64,000 nt of DNA from Muribaculaceae bacterium (GCA_017553785.1 JAFZKD010000024.1:1-64000), one strand, 5' to 3'. Shown: positions 16,807-26,867, numbered from the stretch's first letter. Notes: generated by a model from the sequence alone, not told the origin. A program made the numbers and translations.

Positions 16807-17982
16807 TTAATCAAAGATGTGGCGCAGCCGAGAGAAGATGCGGTTCTTGTCGCCGTCACTGGGCTTGACATGCTCTCCGGCATTCTGAAGCATCGTAATC
16901 GCCTCCTTCTCCTTATCGTTCAACTTCTCGGGCATATAGACCATCACATTGATGAGCAGATCACCTGTTCCATAGCGCTCGGGCGAGGGCAGGCCCTTGC
17001 CTCGCAGGCGCAGGATGCTTCCAGGCTGTGTGCCCGGCTTGATGGTCACGCGCGCCTTTCCGTCGACGGTGGGCACATCCACCTTGCCGCCGAGCACCGC
17101 TGTCGGGATATCAAGCATGAGGTTATAGATGAGGTCGTTGCCGTCACGGGTCAAGTGGGCGTCACGCACCTCCTCGATGACAACGAGCAGGTCACCGGGC
17201 ACACCACCGCCAGGCGCGTCATTACCCTGACGGCCCATACGCAACGTCATGCCATCGGAAACACCGGCGGGGATGCTGATACTCACGACATCCTCCTTGC
17301 GGACAAGTCCCTTGCCTCCACAATGCGAACAGGCTTCCTTGATGCGCTTGCCGCTACCGCCACATGTGTGACACACACTCTGGGACTGCATCGTGCCGAA
17401 CATGGTGCGCTGCATGCGCACTTCAACGCCCGAACCCTGGCAAGTGGGACAGGTCTCCATTGCCGTGCCGTCCTTAGCACCCGTACCATGGCAATGGTCA
17501 CAAGACTTCATGCGGGGAATGCGCAGTTTCTTCTCTGCTCCCTTGGCAATCTCGTTGAGCGTCATCTTCACGCGCACGCGCAGGTCGGTACCGCGTTTTA
17601 CCCGCTGGGACTGGCTTGCGCCTCCGCCGCCAAAGAAATCACCGAAGCCGCCAAAACCGCCAAATCCACCGAACAGGTCACCAAACTGGCGCAGGATATC
17701 TTCCATCGACATGCCGCCGCCAAAGCCGCCGCCACCCATCTGCTCGCCAGCAAAACCGAATTGGTCGTAGCGGGCGCGCTTATCGGGGTCGCTCAATACG
17801 TTATAAGCCTCGGCTGCCTCTTTGAATTTCTCCTCGGCGGCTTTTTTCTCGGCGTCGCTTTTTCCCTGCTGTTTGTCAGGGTGGTACTGGATGGCCAACT
17901 TGCGGTAAGCCTTCTTCAAGTCATCGGCAGTGGCTTTCTTGTCCACGCCCAGCACCTCATAGTAATCTCTCTTTTGAGCCAT
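16807..17982 (-). CDS. dnaJ: Chaperone protein DnaJ
   Basis: A 391-residue type I J-domain co-chaperone of normal length. Seen in order: the J-domain with HPD at residues 34-36, a Gly/Phe-rich linker ([20 protein letters not shown]), four CxxCxGxG zinc motifs ([32 protein letters not shown]), and the C-terminal substrate-binding domains. It stimulates DnaK ATPase and delivers unfolded clients. It follows grpE by 17 bases, as is common in Bacteroidetes; dnaK itself is not in the window. Confidence 0.97.
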   Translation of the reverse strand: MAQKRDYYEVLGVDKKATADDLKKAYRKLAIQYHPDKQQGKSDAEKKAAEEKFKEAAEAYNVLSDPDKRARYDQFGFAGEQMGGGGFGGGMSMEDILRQFGDLFGGFGGFGGFGDFFGGGGASQSQRVKRGTDLRVRVKMTLNEIAKGAEKKLRIPRMKSCDHCHGTGAKDGTAMETCPTCQGSGVEVRMQRTMFGTMQSQSVCHTCGGSGKRIKEACSHCGGKGLVRKEDVVSISIPAGVSDGMTLRMGRQGNDAPGGGVPGDLLVVIEEVRDAHLTRDGNDLIYNLMLDIPTAVLGGKVDVPTVDGKARVTIKPGTQPGSILRLRGKGLPSPERYGTGDLLINVMVYMPEKLNDKEKEAITMLQNAGEHVKPSDGDKNRIFSRLRHIFD

Positions 17983-17999
17983 ATCTCGCTAATCTATAA

Positions 18000-18581
18000 T
18001 CAGCTGCCCACCACAACCTTGGCGTGACGCAGCACCTTGTCATTTATCATATACCCCTTGATGGTCGTGTCAATGACCTTACCCTTCATGGACGGGTCGG
18101 GGGCCGGAAACATCGTCACCGCTTCATGGACATCGGTATCAAAGTCCTTGCCTGTGGACTCGATAGCGGTCACATGCTGACTTTCCAGATATTTCACAAA
18201 CTTGTTATAGATGAGATCAACACCCTGCTTTAGGCTGTCAAGATCACCACCCTTGTCGATGGCATCCAGAGCGCGTTCCAAGTCATCAACCACAGGCAAC
18301 AGGTCGCGCATGGCACTCTCGGCGCCATTCTTGATAAGGTCGGATTTTTCCTTGAGTGTGCGCTTGCGGAAATTCTCAAAATCCGCCATCAGGAACAAAT
18401 ACTCCTTCTTCTCGTGCGCTAATTCTTCCTCAAGCTTTGCAATCTTCTGAGCGGGATCCTCTTGTTCGTCCTGTTGCTTACTGGATGCCTGATCCTCAAC
18501 ATTCAGTGTTTCCTGCTCCTGAATATCTTCTTGAGCGTTTTTCAACGTTTCGCTCTGATTTTTTTTGTTCTTTTTCGACAT
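18000..18581 (-). CDS. grpE: Nucleotide exchange factor GrpE
   Basis: A 193-residue cytoplasmic protein. The N-terminal 60 residues are charged and disordered, then a long coiled coil (KIAKLEEELAHEKKEYLFLM) leads to the conserved GrpE core ADFENFRKRTLKEKSDLI. The C-terminal beta domain ends VLRHAKVVVGS. It releases ADP from DnaK and works with DnaJ, encoded 17 bases downstream. No CIRCE or clear heat-shock operator was seen in the 120 bases before the start. Confidence 0.96.
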   Translation of the reverse strand: MSKKNKKNQSETLKNAQEDIQEQETLNVEDQASSKQQDEQEDPAQKIAKLEEELAHEKKEYLFLMADFENFRKRTLKEKSDLIKNGAESAMRDLLPVVDDLERALDAIDKGGDLDSLKQGVDLIYNKFVKYLESQHVTAIESTGKDFDTDVHEAVTMFPAPDPSMKGKVIDTTIKGYMINDKVLRHAKVVVGS

Positions 18582-18702
18582 ATCGTAGTTGTGTTAAATT
18601 CCTATTACCTTGCTCATTCATGCAAAAACTAGTCCAACCCGCCCCAAAGCGCCTATTTTGCTGGAGCGAACGTTGTCAACCACAGGCAGATGGTGACATG
18701 GA

Positions 18703-19524
18703 TCAAAGGTGCAAGACAAATGTGGCGCAATCGGTAAATGTGTCAGCCGCTGACTCTGCCAGTTTGTCATTATTAAAAATACCGAAAACCGTGGTTCCTG
18801 AGCCTGACATGGCTGAATACTCAGCTCCCGAATCCATCAGTTGGGACTTGATGAGCCACAATTTGGGCAAAGCGGCAAAAACACTAGGCTCAAAATCGTT
18901 CACCACCAAGCCATCCCACGTCTCGACAGGGCGCGAAACCGTGAGACCCAAATCGTCGGTCGCGGGAGCGGGCACCACGCGGCTATAGGCGGTGCGTGTA
19001 TCCATGCCCTCGGGTGGCTTGACTAAGAGCAGGGTCTTGCCCTTGAGATTCACTTCCACAGGCGACAGCACGTTGCCAATTCCAGTCGCCAGCATGGGAC
19101 GGTTATAGATGAAGAATGCGCAATCGGCACCGAGTGTGGCCGCCATGGCTGCAAGCTCGTCATCGGCCAACCCCAAATCGAACAACCGATTGAGCATTAT
19201 CAGCGCATGCGCGGCATCGCTCGATCCGCCACCCAATCCCGCCCCGTCGGGGATGTGCTTGTAGAGGTACATCGCTACGGGAGGCAGGTCAAAACGGTCG
19301 GCCATCATGCGGTATGCCTTCATGACCAGATTCTTCTCGACAGGACAGTCTACCGCATTGCCATAGCAGGTGAGTGACGTCTCGGCACCACGGGCAGAAA
19401 CAATCTCCAGCACATCGGTCAACGGAATCGGAAAAAAGATGGTCTCAATATTGTGGTAGCCGTCCTGACGGCGCTCCACGATGTTCAACCCCAGGTTGAT
19501 TTTGGCATTCGGGAAGGTAATCAT
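18703..19524 (-). CDS. ispE: 4-diphosphocytidyl-2-C-methyl-D-erythritol kinase
   Basis: A 273-residue GHMP kinase. Seen: the N-terminal FPNAKINLGLNI motif, the DGYHNIETIF motif, the ATP-binding loop PDGAGLGGGSSDAAHAL at about residues 92-108, and the C-terminal SGSGTTVFGIF motif. It phosphorylates CDP-ME in the non-mevalonate isoprenoid pathway, in the cytoplasm. Its start lies 4 bases after the cardiolipin synthase stop codon, so the two are probably co-transcribed. No frameshift or missing motif. Confidence 0.95.
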   Translation of the reverse strand: MITFPNAKINLGLNIVERRQDGYHNIETIFFPIPLTDVLEIVSARGAETSLTCYGNAVDCPVEKNLVMKAYRMMADRFDLPPVAMYLYKHIPDGAGLGGGSSDAAHALIMLNRLFDLGLADDELAAMAATLGADCAFFIYNRPMLATGIGNVLSPVEVNLKGKTLLLVKPPEGMDTRTAYSRVVPAPATDDLGLTVSRPVETWDGLVVNDFEPSVFAALPKLWLIKSQLMDSGAEYSAMSGSGTTVFGIFNNDKLAESAADTFTDCATFVLHL

Positions 19525-19528
19525 AGTG

Positions 19529-20980
19529 TTAAAGGATGGGACTGATGAGACGGATAACAGACTCCAAGGCCTTCGTCATCAAGGGGCGCTTTTTCCACCA
19601 GCTCAGACGCACCCTGGTGCACTGTTCCAAATCAGTCTCAAAAATTTCTTTCATCTTAGCGTTAAATTCCTTGCTATAGATCAAGGCATTGAATTCAAAG
19701 TTATGCTCAAAACTCCTGAAGTCGAAGTTGGTGGAGCCAGTAGTGACAAACTCATCATCGACGAGGACAACCTTGGCGTGCATCATGCCATCGTCATAAA
19801 AATATATCTTCATGCCCGACTGCAGGCACTCCTTGATATAGGAGCCCGTGGCCAGACGCAACAAGACCGAGTCGGTCTTGCGGGGCAGCATCAGACGGAC
19901 GTCAACTCCCGCCAACGCAGCACTCTGTAAAGCCTTGAGCAGGGAATCACTGGGCAGGAAATAAGGTGTTTGAACATAGATTCTGTTCTTGGCCAGTGTG
20001 ATGGCTTTGAAGAACACAAACGAGATATTGTTCCATCGGTTGGTAGGACCGCTGCCCATCATCTGGACCAGGTAGTCGGAACTGGCGGGCGGCTCCTGAT
20101 AATGGAGTGTGGGGGAAGTGAGCAGTTTGCGGGTAGTGAAGTTCCAGTCGATGGCAAACGAATACTGCATAGCGGCGACAGCTTCGCCACTGATACGCAG
20201 ATGGGTGTCTCGCCAAGGTTTCCACCGCTTATCTCCCGTGATGTAGCGGTTAGCGATGTTCATGCCGCCCACATAACCCACTTCGCCATCAATCACCACA
20301 ATCTTGCGGTGGTTGCGCCAATTCACCCTGAAGGCCATGTTGGCTAGCGTCACCTCAAGGAAGGGGTGAACCTCAATGCCTGATTCACGCATCTGTCGAA
20401 GCAACTTGGGACGCATATAGAACGAGCCGATATAGTCATAGAGCAACCGCACCTGCACACCCTCGCGTGCCTTTTTCATGAGGGCGTCCAGCAGTTGGAT
20501 TCCCACCTCGTCATGCTCGATGATAAAGTACTGGACATGGATATATTCTTTAGCGTCCTCAATGTCACGGAGCAGGGCGTCGAACTTTTCCTGCCCTGAT
20601 GTGAAGATCTCAATATCGTTACCCTCGAACATGTGCGGGACAGCCAACTTGTTGACCAACGTGATGAGCTGACGCGAACTGTCGCTCAACTCCTCATCCA
20701 ACTCGACCTTCTCGGAGTAATCATTCAAGTGGCTCAAATCCCTCAAATCGGAACGGGAAATCAGCCTCATTCCTTTCAGACTGCGGCCAAAAATCAGGTA
20801 AATCACCAGTCCCAGCACAGGCAGCAGCAGGAGCACGAGCACCCAGGCCATTGACTTGACCGGATTGCGATTCTCGCTCAGCACAACGACAATGACAGCA
20901 AGCACGCTGAGCACATACAGCACCGTGAGGATGTTGTACACGATATTGGCGTATGGAAACAACTCAGCAAGAACCATCAT
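19529..20980 (-). CDS. cls: Cardiolipin synthase (PLD superfamily)
   Basis: A 483-residue membrane-bound enzyme. Two N-terminal membrane helices (about residues 12-60) with NPVKSMAWVLVLLLLPVLGL between them are typical of bacterial ClsA. Two phospholipase D motifs follow: NHRKIVVIDGEVGYVGG and MHAKVVLVDDEFVTTGSTN. It condenses two phosphatidylglycerol molecules (or related lipids) to cardiolipin at the inner membrane. Two adjacent ATG codons (20980 and 20977) are both possible starts. ispE follows 4 bases after its stop. Confidence 0.95.
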   Translation of the reverse strand: MMVLAELFPYANIVYNILTVLYVLSVLAVIVVVLSENRNPVKSMAWVLVLLLLPVLGLVIYLIFGRSLKGMRLISRSDLRDLSHLNDYSEKVELDEELSDSSRQLITLVNKLAVPHMFEGNDIEIFTSGQEKFDALLRDIEDAKEYIHVQYFIIEHDEVGIQLLDALMKKAREGVQVRLLYDYIGSFYMRPKLLRQMRESGIEVHPFLEVTLANMAFRVNWRNHRKIVVIDGEVGYVGGMNIANRYITGDKRWKPWRDTHLRISGEAVAAMQYSFAIDWNFTTRKLLTSPTLHYQEPPASSDYLVQMMGSGPTNRWNNISFVFFKAITLAKNRIYVQTPYFLPSDSLLKALQSAALAGVDVRLMLPRKTDSVLLRLATGSYIKECLQSGMKIYFYDDGMMHAKVVLVDDEFVTTGSTNFDFRSFEHNFEFNALIYSKEFNAKMKEIFETDLEQCTRVRLSWWKKRPLMTKALESVIRLISPIL

Positions 20981-21068
20981 TCTATCCTATAAAAAATAAC
21001 AACGGACGTGACCCATGCACGCCCATTACAAACTCAACATCACCACACAAGATGTCACCGCTGCGCCA

Positions 21069-21380
21069 TCAACGCACCACCACCTTGCGTGACCACTGAT
21101 TACCGCATTTCACGATATAAAACCCCTTAGGAAAGTCCACCGAGGTGCGTTGATCGGCACTGACACGGACCACCTTGATGAGTTGACCAGTGATCGAATA
21201 AACGTTGAATGTGGCGTCACTATTGCCTGCAGTGAAGACGATGTGCCCCTCTGCACCCTGGGCGAGCGGACCTGTCACAACGGTCTCGACACGCTGAGGC
21301 ATGAAATTGTCAGGTACAGGAACAGCTTGCACCGATACCATGGCAACCAGACAGACAATTATGTATAACACACGCTTCAT
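21069..21380 (-). CDS. Minimal exported protein: signal peptide plus T9SS type A-like domain
   Basis: A 103-residue protein. The N-terminus is a signal peptide (VLYIIVCLVAMVSVQA). Only about 30 linker residues follow before a domain that looks like a complete T9SS type A sorting domain: FNVYSITGQLIKVVRVSADQ, then FPKGFYIVKCG, ending RKVVVR. There is no room for a cargo domain. It may be a secreted decoy, an adaptor, or the relic of a larger protein whose middle was deleted. A good promoter at 21407-21437 argues that it is expressed. Confidence 0.7.
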   Translation of the reverse strand: MKRVLYIIVCLVAMVSVQAVPVPDNFMPQRVETVVTGPLAQGAEGHIVFTAGNSDATFNVYSITGQLIKVVRVSADQRTSVDFPKGFYIVKCGNQWSRKVVVR

Positions 21381-21406
21381 CTTACTTATTCGTAATATCT
21401 AATCGG

Positions 21407-21437
21407 CAAAAGTACTGCTATTCTTGCAAAAAGTCAA
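21407..21437 (-). promoter_or_regulatory. Bacteroidetes-type promoter for the minimal CTD protein
   Basis: On the minus strand: TTG (21437-21435), 20 bases, TACTTTTG (21414-21407). It is about 27 bases before the start codon at 21380. Confidence 0.7.
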
Positions 21438-21609
21438 GCATTTTAGCAGATTTTTTTAATTAGACTCCAAAAAACGCAAAAAGATAAATCTCACATGTGT
21501 ATTTTTAACTTCAATTAATAATTTGCCGGATTTCAGCGACTGTTTAGCTAATAGTGCCCCTCGCTAAGGCGCTGGCATGATATATTGCGGCACTCATTTA
21601 CAAGTACAA

Positions 21610-21638
21610 GAAAGGAGCCCCGAGAAGAAGCTCCTTTC
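21610..21638 (-). terminator. Hairpin after C10 protease A
   Basis: A perfect 9-bp stem (21610-21618 with 21630-21638, GAAAGGAGC / GCTCCTTTC) lies 25 bases past the stop codon of the protease gene at 21663. The U-run is weak. Confidence 0.55.
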
Positions 21639-21662
21639 CTGTGATTCAGCTGTTAATGGCAA

Positions 21663-24074
21663 TTACCATTCTCCCCTCAACAGGTAATCGATCAAGTATG
21701 TCAGGTCGTCGATATTCACCACGCCGTTGTCATCACAGTCGGCAGCACCAACCGATACTGAATCCGTGAGCAGGTTATCAATCAGCATGGTTACATCGTC
21801 GATGTTCACCTTGCCGTCGCCATCCACATCACCCTTCATGACCTGGGCTGACTGCAGAACGACTTCCCTAATATTACTCCAAGTGCTCTCGACGCCATTA
21901 ACATACAATGCCTTCACACGATACAGGAATGTTCCACCAGGCGTGAGGTCATTTACCGTATAGAACGTATCAGGAGTGATTCCCTCGATAAGACGGTAGG
22001 TGGCATCTCCAGTCTCGTTAGCGTTCCTGATAACAAAAGGATCGAGGTCAGTGATTTCACCACCATAAATCTTGATGCTCTGTATTTCGGGATAATTGCC
22101 GCAAATGAATTTGACATAATTCATGTTACCTACCTCAAGGACCACAAGATAGGTCTCAACCTCCTTGGCCAATGTTAATTCCTTGCTATCCATATCGGTC
22201 GCAACCGTCAACTTGGTGTTGGCACCCTTAGAATAGGACTTGGCCCTGATAATCACGCTCACGACACTATAACCGGTTATGTCACAGTTGGCAGTGAGCA
22301 CCGACTCCTTGCTGGGTGAGAGGAAACCGCCATCCAGATAGAGCTTTGAGCCCTCGAACGTCCAGCCGTCAGGCAGATAGTTAGCTGCATCGGCTGCATG
22401 GTTGGTACTCTCGGCAGGCACATTGCTCCAGTCAGCCTCGGTAAGGAGAATTACATTGGGCTTAGTCATTACCTCAAGGGTATAGCTGGTGACATTTTCA
22501 ACGGGAGTGGCGTCAGTCCAGTCGGCACGGAACGAGGTAGCGGTTACCGACGACTCATCGATAAACGCCATTACAGGACGATACAACTCATAATCTGAAC
22601 TGCCATGCAATACAATCTCGAAATCCTCAACGCCAGAAGTGCTGACGATCACGGTGGCAGTATAATTACCCTCGGTCTTGGGAGCATAGGTGACATTGAT
22701 AGTCTCAGAAACCCTATTGTCCTCATCAGGAATGACTTCGGTCTTGTCAATGCTGAAGACATCATTCTCGTCAATCAGACGCAATGTCACGTTACCTTCA
22801 AGGTTACGGCCAGTAACGTTAAAATGAGCGGAGTTGGTATGGTTTTTGAAACACTCCATCGACAACTCATAAGCATCAGCCTTGAGGCGCGGCATCTTGA
22901 TGGGAGGCTGGATACCGATAACCATCTGCTGATACTGGTTGAAGGTCGAACCCGAACCTGTGAAAGAGTTGATGGCATAGTAGTTGTTCGAGGAACCACT
23001 CCAACCGAAATTGATGTGGTACTTGTTGGTGTTTGCGTCATAGCCGTCAACGTTGAAGGCGTGGCCACCACCAAAGAAACCGCCAGCGACAGCACAGAAG
23101 ACGATGGGTCGGCCCTCGGAAAGCTCTTCCTGCATGATCGCAGCCCACTCGGCATCGGTATAGAGTGTCTGACCGCCGCTATAGGCGCTGGTCTTCTTCA
23201 CCACGCGCACGGTTTCCTCGTCATAGCCGAAGAATTTGAAGGCATCGGCGATCAGGGATACACTGTCAACACTCACACCACTACCACCTGCGGCAGTGTT
23301 TCCATATTCCATGTGCTCGGCCTGACCCACATAGCGCATCAGGGTAGCCACGGCATTTGCCTCGACAGTGGAATAACTGCCGCTGTAACTGTCGCGCATA
23401 TGCTCCCAATCAAAGGTGACTGGGGGCAGCGCAGCCACATTCACATAACTTGAGGACCAGTAACCCGTGCTCAAGTTACACTTGTAGGCGGGAACTTCGG
23501 GGGTCATATAATCGGGATACTTCCAGAAGTGGAACACCATAGCGGCAGAGGTCGCAGGGCAACCCGTCAGGCACTGGGTGCCATTGATGACACACTGATT
23601 CCAATAGGGAGCTTCCTGATCCCATAAAGCCGTCAACAACGGAGCCACACTCGCAATGCGCGCAGGGGCATTCAACGAGGGGGCACAGGCCTGCAGGTTC
23701 TCATTGGCCTGGAGGTATTCGATCTGTTCCTTCAACATGCCAAGCAGCGCTTTCATGTTGCAGGGTATATTGTTGTAGTCCAGGGGATAATCACCATAAC
23801 CCAGGATTTCCTCGGCACGGTCATCGCCCGAAACCACTACATATCCGTTTTGGGAATTGAAAATGTAGAAAGCAGCACGGTCCATCATCTTGGAGTTCAT
23901 CTCCACATGAGCCAGTTTCATCTCGCCTGAGATCGGTGCCCTTAACTTTCCACCATACATTTGTTGTTGAACGAATTGTTGAGCTTTGGCTTTTGCTGAT
24001 ACCAAATCAACAGGCGAAGCCGATAGCTGAACTGCCGCAAATAACAATGCGACACACATTAAGATTCTTCTCAT
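21663..24074 (-). CDS. C10 (streptopain-family) cysteine protease A with dockerin-like tail
   Basis: An 803-residue exported protein. In order: signal peptide (RRILMCVALLFAAVQLSA), a propeptide-like region with FYIFNSQNGYVVVSGDDRA, and the C10 catalytic domain with Cys172 in TGCPATSAAMVFHFW and His338 in GGHAFNVDGYDANTNKYH. Ig-like and fibronectin III-like modules follow (YTVNDLTPGGTFLYRVKALY), then two dockerin-like calcium repeats (GDVDGDGKVNIDDVTMLIDN). The residue after the active-site Asn is Phe (INFGWSG), where streptopain has Trp. By family it is a secreted broad-specificity endopeptidase made as a zymogen. It is the downstream-most of three tandem paralogues. Confidence 0.9.
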   Translation of the reverse strand: MRRILMCVALLFAAVQLSASPVDLVSAKAKAQQFVQQQMYGGKLRAPISGEMKLAHVEMNSKMMDRAAFYIFNSQNGYVVVSGDDRAEEILGYGDYPLDYNNIPCNMKALLGMLKEQIEYLQANENLQACAPSLNAPARIASVAPLLTALWDQEAPYWNQCVINGTQCLTGCPATSAAMVFHFWKYPDYMTPEVPAYKCNLSTGYWSSSYVNVAALPPVTFDWEHMRDSYSGSYSTVEANAVATLMRYVGQAEHMEYGNTAAGGSGVSVDSVSLIADAFKFFGYDEETVRVVKKTSAYSGGQTLYTDAEWAAIMQEELSEGRPIVFCAVAGGFFGGGHAFNVDGYDANTNKYHINFGWSGSSNNYYAINSFTGSGSTFNQYQQMVIGIQPPIKMPRLKADAYELSMECFKNHTNSAHFNVTGRNLEGNVTLRLIDENDVFSIDKTEVIPDEDNRVSETINVTYAPKTEGNYTATVIVSTSGVEDFEIVLHGSSDYELYRPVMAFIDESSVTATSFRADWTDATPVENVTSYTLEVMTKPNVILLTEADWSNVPAESTNHAADAANYLPDGWTFEGSKLYLDGGFLSPSKESVLTANCDITGYSVVSVIIRAKSYSKGANTKLTVATDMDSKELTLAKEVETYLVVLEVGNMNYVKFICGNYPEIQSIKIYGGEITDLDPFVIRNANETGDATYRLIEGITPDTFYTVNDLTPGGTFLYRVKALYVNGVESTWSNIREVVLQSAQVMKGDVDGDGKVNIDDVTMLIDNLLTDSVSVGAADCDDNGVVNIDDLTYLIDYLLRGEW

Positions 24075-24177
24075 AAAATGAATGTTTATAAATTATTATT
24101 AAGTTTATGTCCTGAGCTCCAGTAACTTATGTTTATACCAAATGCTATTGTTCTCACAATGGCTTCAAAATCGCTTG

Positions 24178-24208
24178 CAAATGTACGCTAAAAATGATAA
24201 AACCACAA
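24178..24208 (-). promoter_or_regulatory. Bacteroidetes-type promoter for C10 protease A
   Basis: Minus strand: TTG (24208-24206), 20 bases, TACATTTG (24185-24178). The leader to the start codon at 24074 is about 100 bases. Confidence 0.7.
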
Positions 24209-24337
24209 CTTTTCATGCTCGTTTATTTAAAGAATAGAAGTTGGTATTTTAGTTGTTAGTCGCATGCGCACTCGTGGCATGCGGAGATGAAGCAAACCTT
24301 TAGACTGCGCAAAGCCGCCAATTGAACGAAATAATAG

Positions 24338-24376
24338 CATCCGCACTCACTTCACTTGTGTGAATGAATGCGGATG
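24338..24376 (-). terminator. Hairpin terminator after C10 protease B
   Basis: The outer 8-bp stem CATCCGCA/TGCGGATG (24338-24345 with 24369-24376) continues inward with a near-complete second stem around a TTGT loop. It starts 27 bases past the stop codon. Confidence 0.6.
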
Positions 24377-24402
24377 TCTCTATAAACTTTAAACTGCGAG
24401 CA

Positions 24403-26775
24403 TTAATTCCCGTTCAGGAGCATATCGATGAGAGCGGTCACGTCGGCAATAGAAACATTACCGTCGGCAGTCACATCGGCACATATCGGACAGACTGCGT
24501 TATCACTACCCAGCAGATAGTCGATAAGGCTGGTCACATCGACAATGTTCACTGTGCCATCATGGTTAACGTCACCAATGTCAAAGGTATGTCCACCATC
24601 GACCAGCGTCACTAGTCCAGGCTCTGCCCAATCGCTCTCGGTGCCATCGATATAGTGGGCCTTGACGTGATAGAAGTAACTGCCGCCCGAGGTAAGGTTC
24701 CTGACAGTATAAGCCCTTGAGGCGGGAGCAATCTCCTCAATGAGGCGATAGTCCGCACCACCGCTCTCGGTGGAGCGTAAAGACGAGGTGGCGTCTCCTG
24801 CATAGATTTTAATGGACTGAATCATAGGATAATATCCTGCCTTGAACGAGATTTTGTCACCCTCGGCACAGTCCAGCACAACAGTCTTGGGCGCATAATA
24901 GAAAGGCAATTCCATCGTCTCGGTCGCCAAACTTGTCGAGATGTCAAGCTCCGACGGGTCACCCCACGAGCCATAGCTGCGTCCGGTCACCTCGACAGTG
25001 ACTTTAACATATCCCATGAGATGAAGCGCGTCGGTAGTGATGACGCTATTGCGCCGCGGCATGATACAACCGCCCTCGAGATTGAATTCCGTTCCCGTGA
25101 ACGACCATCCGTCAGGCAGATAGTCGGTGGCATGTGATGCCTGGTTGGTGGGGGTCTCTTTGGGATAGGAACTGAAGTCGGCTTCCTCGAGCAGGACATA
25201 GTCTGGCTTGGCATACACTTCCAGCGTGTAGTTGGTCACATTGTTAACAGGCGTCCCGTCGGTCCACTCGGCACAGAACGATGTGAGTGTGATTCCCGAC
25301 TCCCTAGCGGGTTTCATCACGGGAGGATAGATCTCCAGCGGAGCCACTCCATTCAAGGTAATCGTCAGCGTGTTGGCATCCTGACTCGTGCAGACGATCG
25401 TTGCTGTACTGGAGCTGACAGATTGTGGGGTATAGGTCACCAAAATGTCCTTTCCTGCCTCGGCAACGCTCTTGTCCAGCCTAGTGGCATCAATGCTGAA
25501 GACCCCGTCAGGATCATTGAGCGTCAGTGTCACATCACCGCTCAGGTTGGTACCCTTGAAACTGATAGCGGTTGTCGATGGTTTGCCGATATAGGCCAGC
25601 ATATCGACCGTCGTAGGATAGGCCTGAAGCCTGGTGGACTGGAAACCCTCGGGAGGCTGGATGCCCACTACCATCTGCTGGGCGGTGCCAAAGGTATAGC
25701 CGCCATAGGAGAAAGCGTGCATGGCAAAATAGCCGTTGCCCCTGCCGTTCCATCCCCAGTTGATATGGTAGGTGTCGCTCAACGCATCATATCCGTCCAC
25801 ATTAAAGGCATGCCCTGCGCCCGTGGCATTGTCATAGGCGCAATAGACAATGGGGCGGCCCGCAATCAGCTCGGTTTGAATCATGTTGCCCCATTGCGTG
25901 TCGTTGTAATTCTCATAGCCCAACTCATCAGACTTGAAAAACATCTGGGCATTCTGGTCATATTCAAAGAACTTGACGGCCCGCAGGATATCATTCAGAT
26001 AAGCTCCGCTGCCCGATATGGTATAATCCATCTCCTCGATCTGCCCTATGTAACGCATCAAGTGGGCCACTGCCGTAGCCTGGACATCGGTGTATCCATT
26101 GGTATAGTCGTCCAGCATGTTGTCCCAGTCAAACACTGTTGGCGGCAAGGCCGGCAGCGTCATGGCATAGGTGGGAATCATGTATGAAGGTACCTCGGGG
26201 GTTTGCTGTTTGGGATATTTCCAATAATGGAACACCATGGCCAACGAGGTGGCGGGACACCCGGTATAACATGTGTCGTTCCCATAAACGGGACACTCAT
26301 TCCAGTATGGCGCATTCTGGCTCCAGTTGGCGCTGATGAGCGGTGTCACTGATGTGCCTGAACTCAACGATGATTGCAACGGCTGGCTAGGCGTCTGCAA
26401 GTCAGGATGCTTCTGCAAGAACTCGACCTGCCGCTTGTAGCACTCAAGCCAGTAGCGCATGTTAACGGGCATAGACTCTATATCGGTGACATTTCCATCA
26501 CCGAAGGCCAGAATCTCCTGTGCCCTGTCGTCGGCCGAAACGATAACAAACGACTGGCCGCTGTTGAAGACGTAAAACACCGGCATCTTGTCAACGCCCG
26601 CCTCGGCATAAGCCAATTTGACCGTAGTACCAACCGACGACCGCAAGCGTCCTGCCGTCGATTGCTGTTGCAAGAAACGCAGCGCCCTGGATTGAGCCGT
26701 CATCTGATCCACACCCGCCGACCATACCTGAAGCACAACGAGCACCAATGCGGCAACACATAAAACTTTCCTCAT
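24403..26775 (-). CDS. C10 cysteine protease B with dockerin-like tail
   Basis: A 790-residue exported paralogue of protease A. I chose the ATG at 26775 because the signal peptide (RKVLCVAALVLVVLQVWSAG) starts there and the promoter lies at 26815-26844; the frame is open 23 codons further up. Catalytic Cys173 (TGCPATSLAMVFHYW) and His322 (GHAFNVDGYDALSDTYH) are present, and the active-site motif INWGWNG keeps the streptopain Trp. Ig-like and fibronectin-like modules follow, then two dockerin-like repeats (GDVNHDGTVNIVDVTSLIDY and DVTADGNVSIADVTALIDML). It has its own promoter. Confidence 0.9.
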   Translation of the reverse strand: MRKVLCVAALVLVVLQVWSAGVDQMTAQSRALRFLQQQSTAGRLRSSVGTTVKLAYAEAGVDKMPVFYVFNSGQSFVIVSADDRAQEILAFGDGNVTDIESMPVNMRYWLECYKRQVEFLQKHPDLQTPSQPLQSSLSSGTSVTPLISANWSQNAPYWNECPVYGNDTCYTGCPATSLAMVFHYWKYPKQQTPEVPSYMIPTYAMTLPALPPTVFDWDNMLDDYTNGYTDVQATAVAHLMRYIGQIEEMDYTISGSGAYLNDILRAVKFFEYDQNAQMFFKSDELGYENYNDTQWGNMIQTELIAGRPIVYCAYDNATGAGHAFNVDGYDALSDTYHINWGWNGRGNGYFAMHAFSYGGYTFGTAQQMVVGIQPPEGFQSTRLQAYPTTVDMLAYIGKPSTTAISFKGTNLSGDVTLTLNDPDGVFSIDATRLDKSVAEAGKDILVTYTPQSVSSSTATIVCTSQDANTLTITLNGVAPLEIYPPVMKPARESGITLTSFCAEWTDGTPVNNVTNYTLEVYAKPDYVLLEEADFSSYPKETPTNQASHATDYLPDGWSFTGTEFNLEGGCIMPRRNSVITTDALHLMGYVKVTVEVTGRSYGSWGDPSELDISTSLATETMELPFYYAPKTVVLDCAEGDKISFKAGYYPMIQSIKIYAGDATSSLRSTESGGADYRLIEEIAPASRAYTVRNLTSGGSYFYHVKAHYIDGTESDWAEPGLVTLVDGGHTFDIGDVNHDGTVNIVDVTSLIDYLLGSDNAVCPICADVTADGNVSIADVTALIDMLLNGN

Positions 26776-26814
26776 TTTGTCAATAATATTGATGATTATT
26801 AGTCCTTTAGCTTG

Positions 26815-26844
26815 CAAAAGTAGCATTTTCCCTCCAATCGGCAA
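26815..26844 (-). promoter_or_regulatory. Bacteroidetes-type promoter for C10 protease B
   Basis: Minus strand: TTG (26844-26842), 19 bases, TACTTTTG (26822-26815), 40 bases before the chosen start at 26775. Confidence 0.75.
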
Positions 26845-26867
26845 GTCTTTTCCTCAAAAACCATGAG

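Larger units (their letters stand above)
24075..24402 (-). other. Intergenic region between C10 proteases A and B
   Basis: A 328-base stretch without a gene. It holds the terminator-like hairpin of the upstream gene (24338-24376) and the promoter of protease A (24178-24208), followed by a leader of about 100 bases. Nothing else was recognised. Confidence 0.6.

Noticed and set aside
16819..18027. 402-codon plus-strand frame opposite dnaJ
   Set aside because: The DnaJ zinc motifs and HPD are intact on the minus strand; the plus-strand product is Thr/His/Ala-rich shadow sequence.
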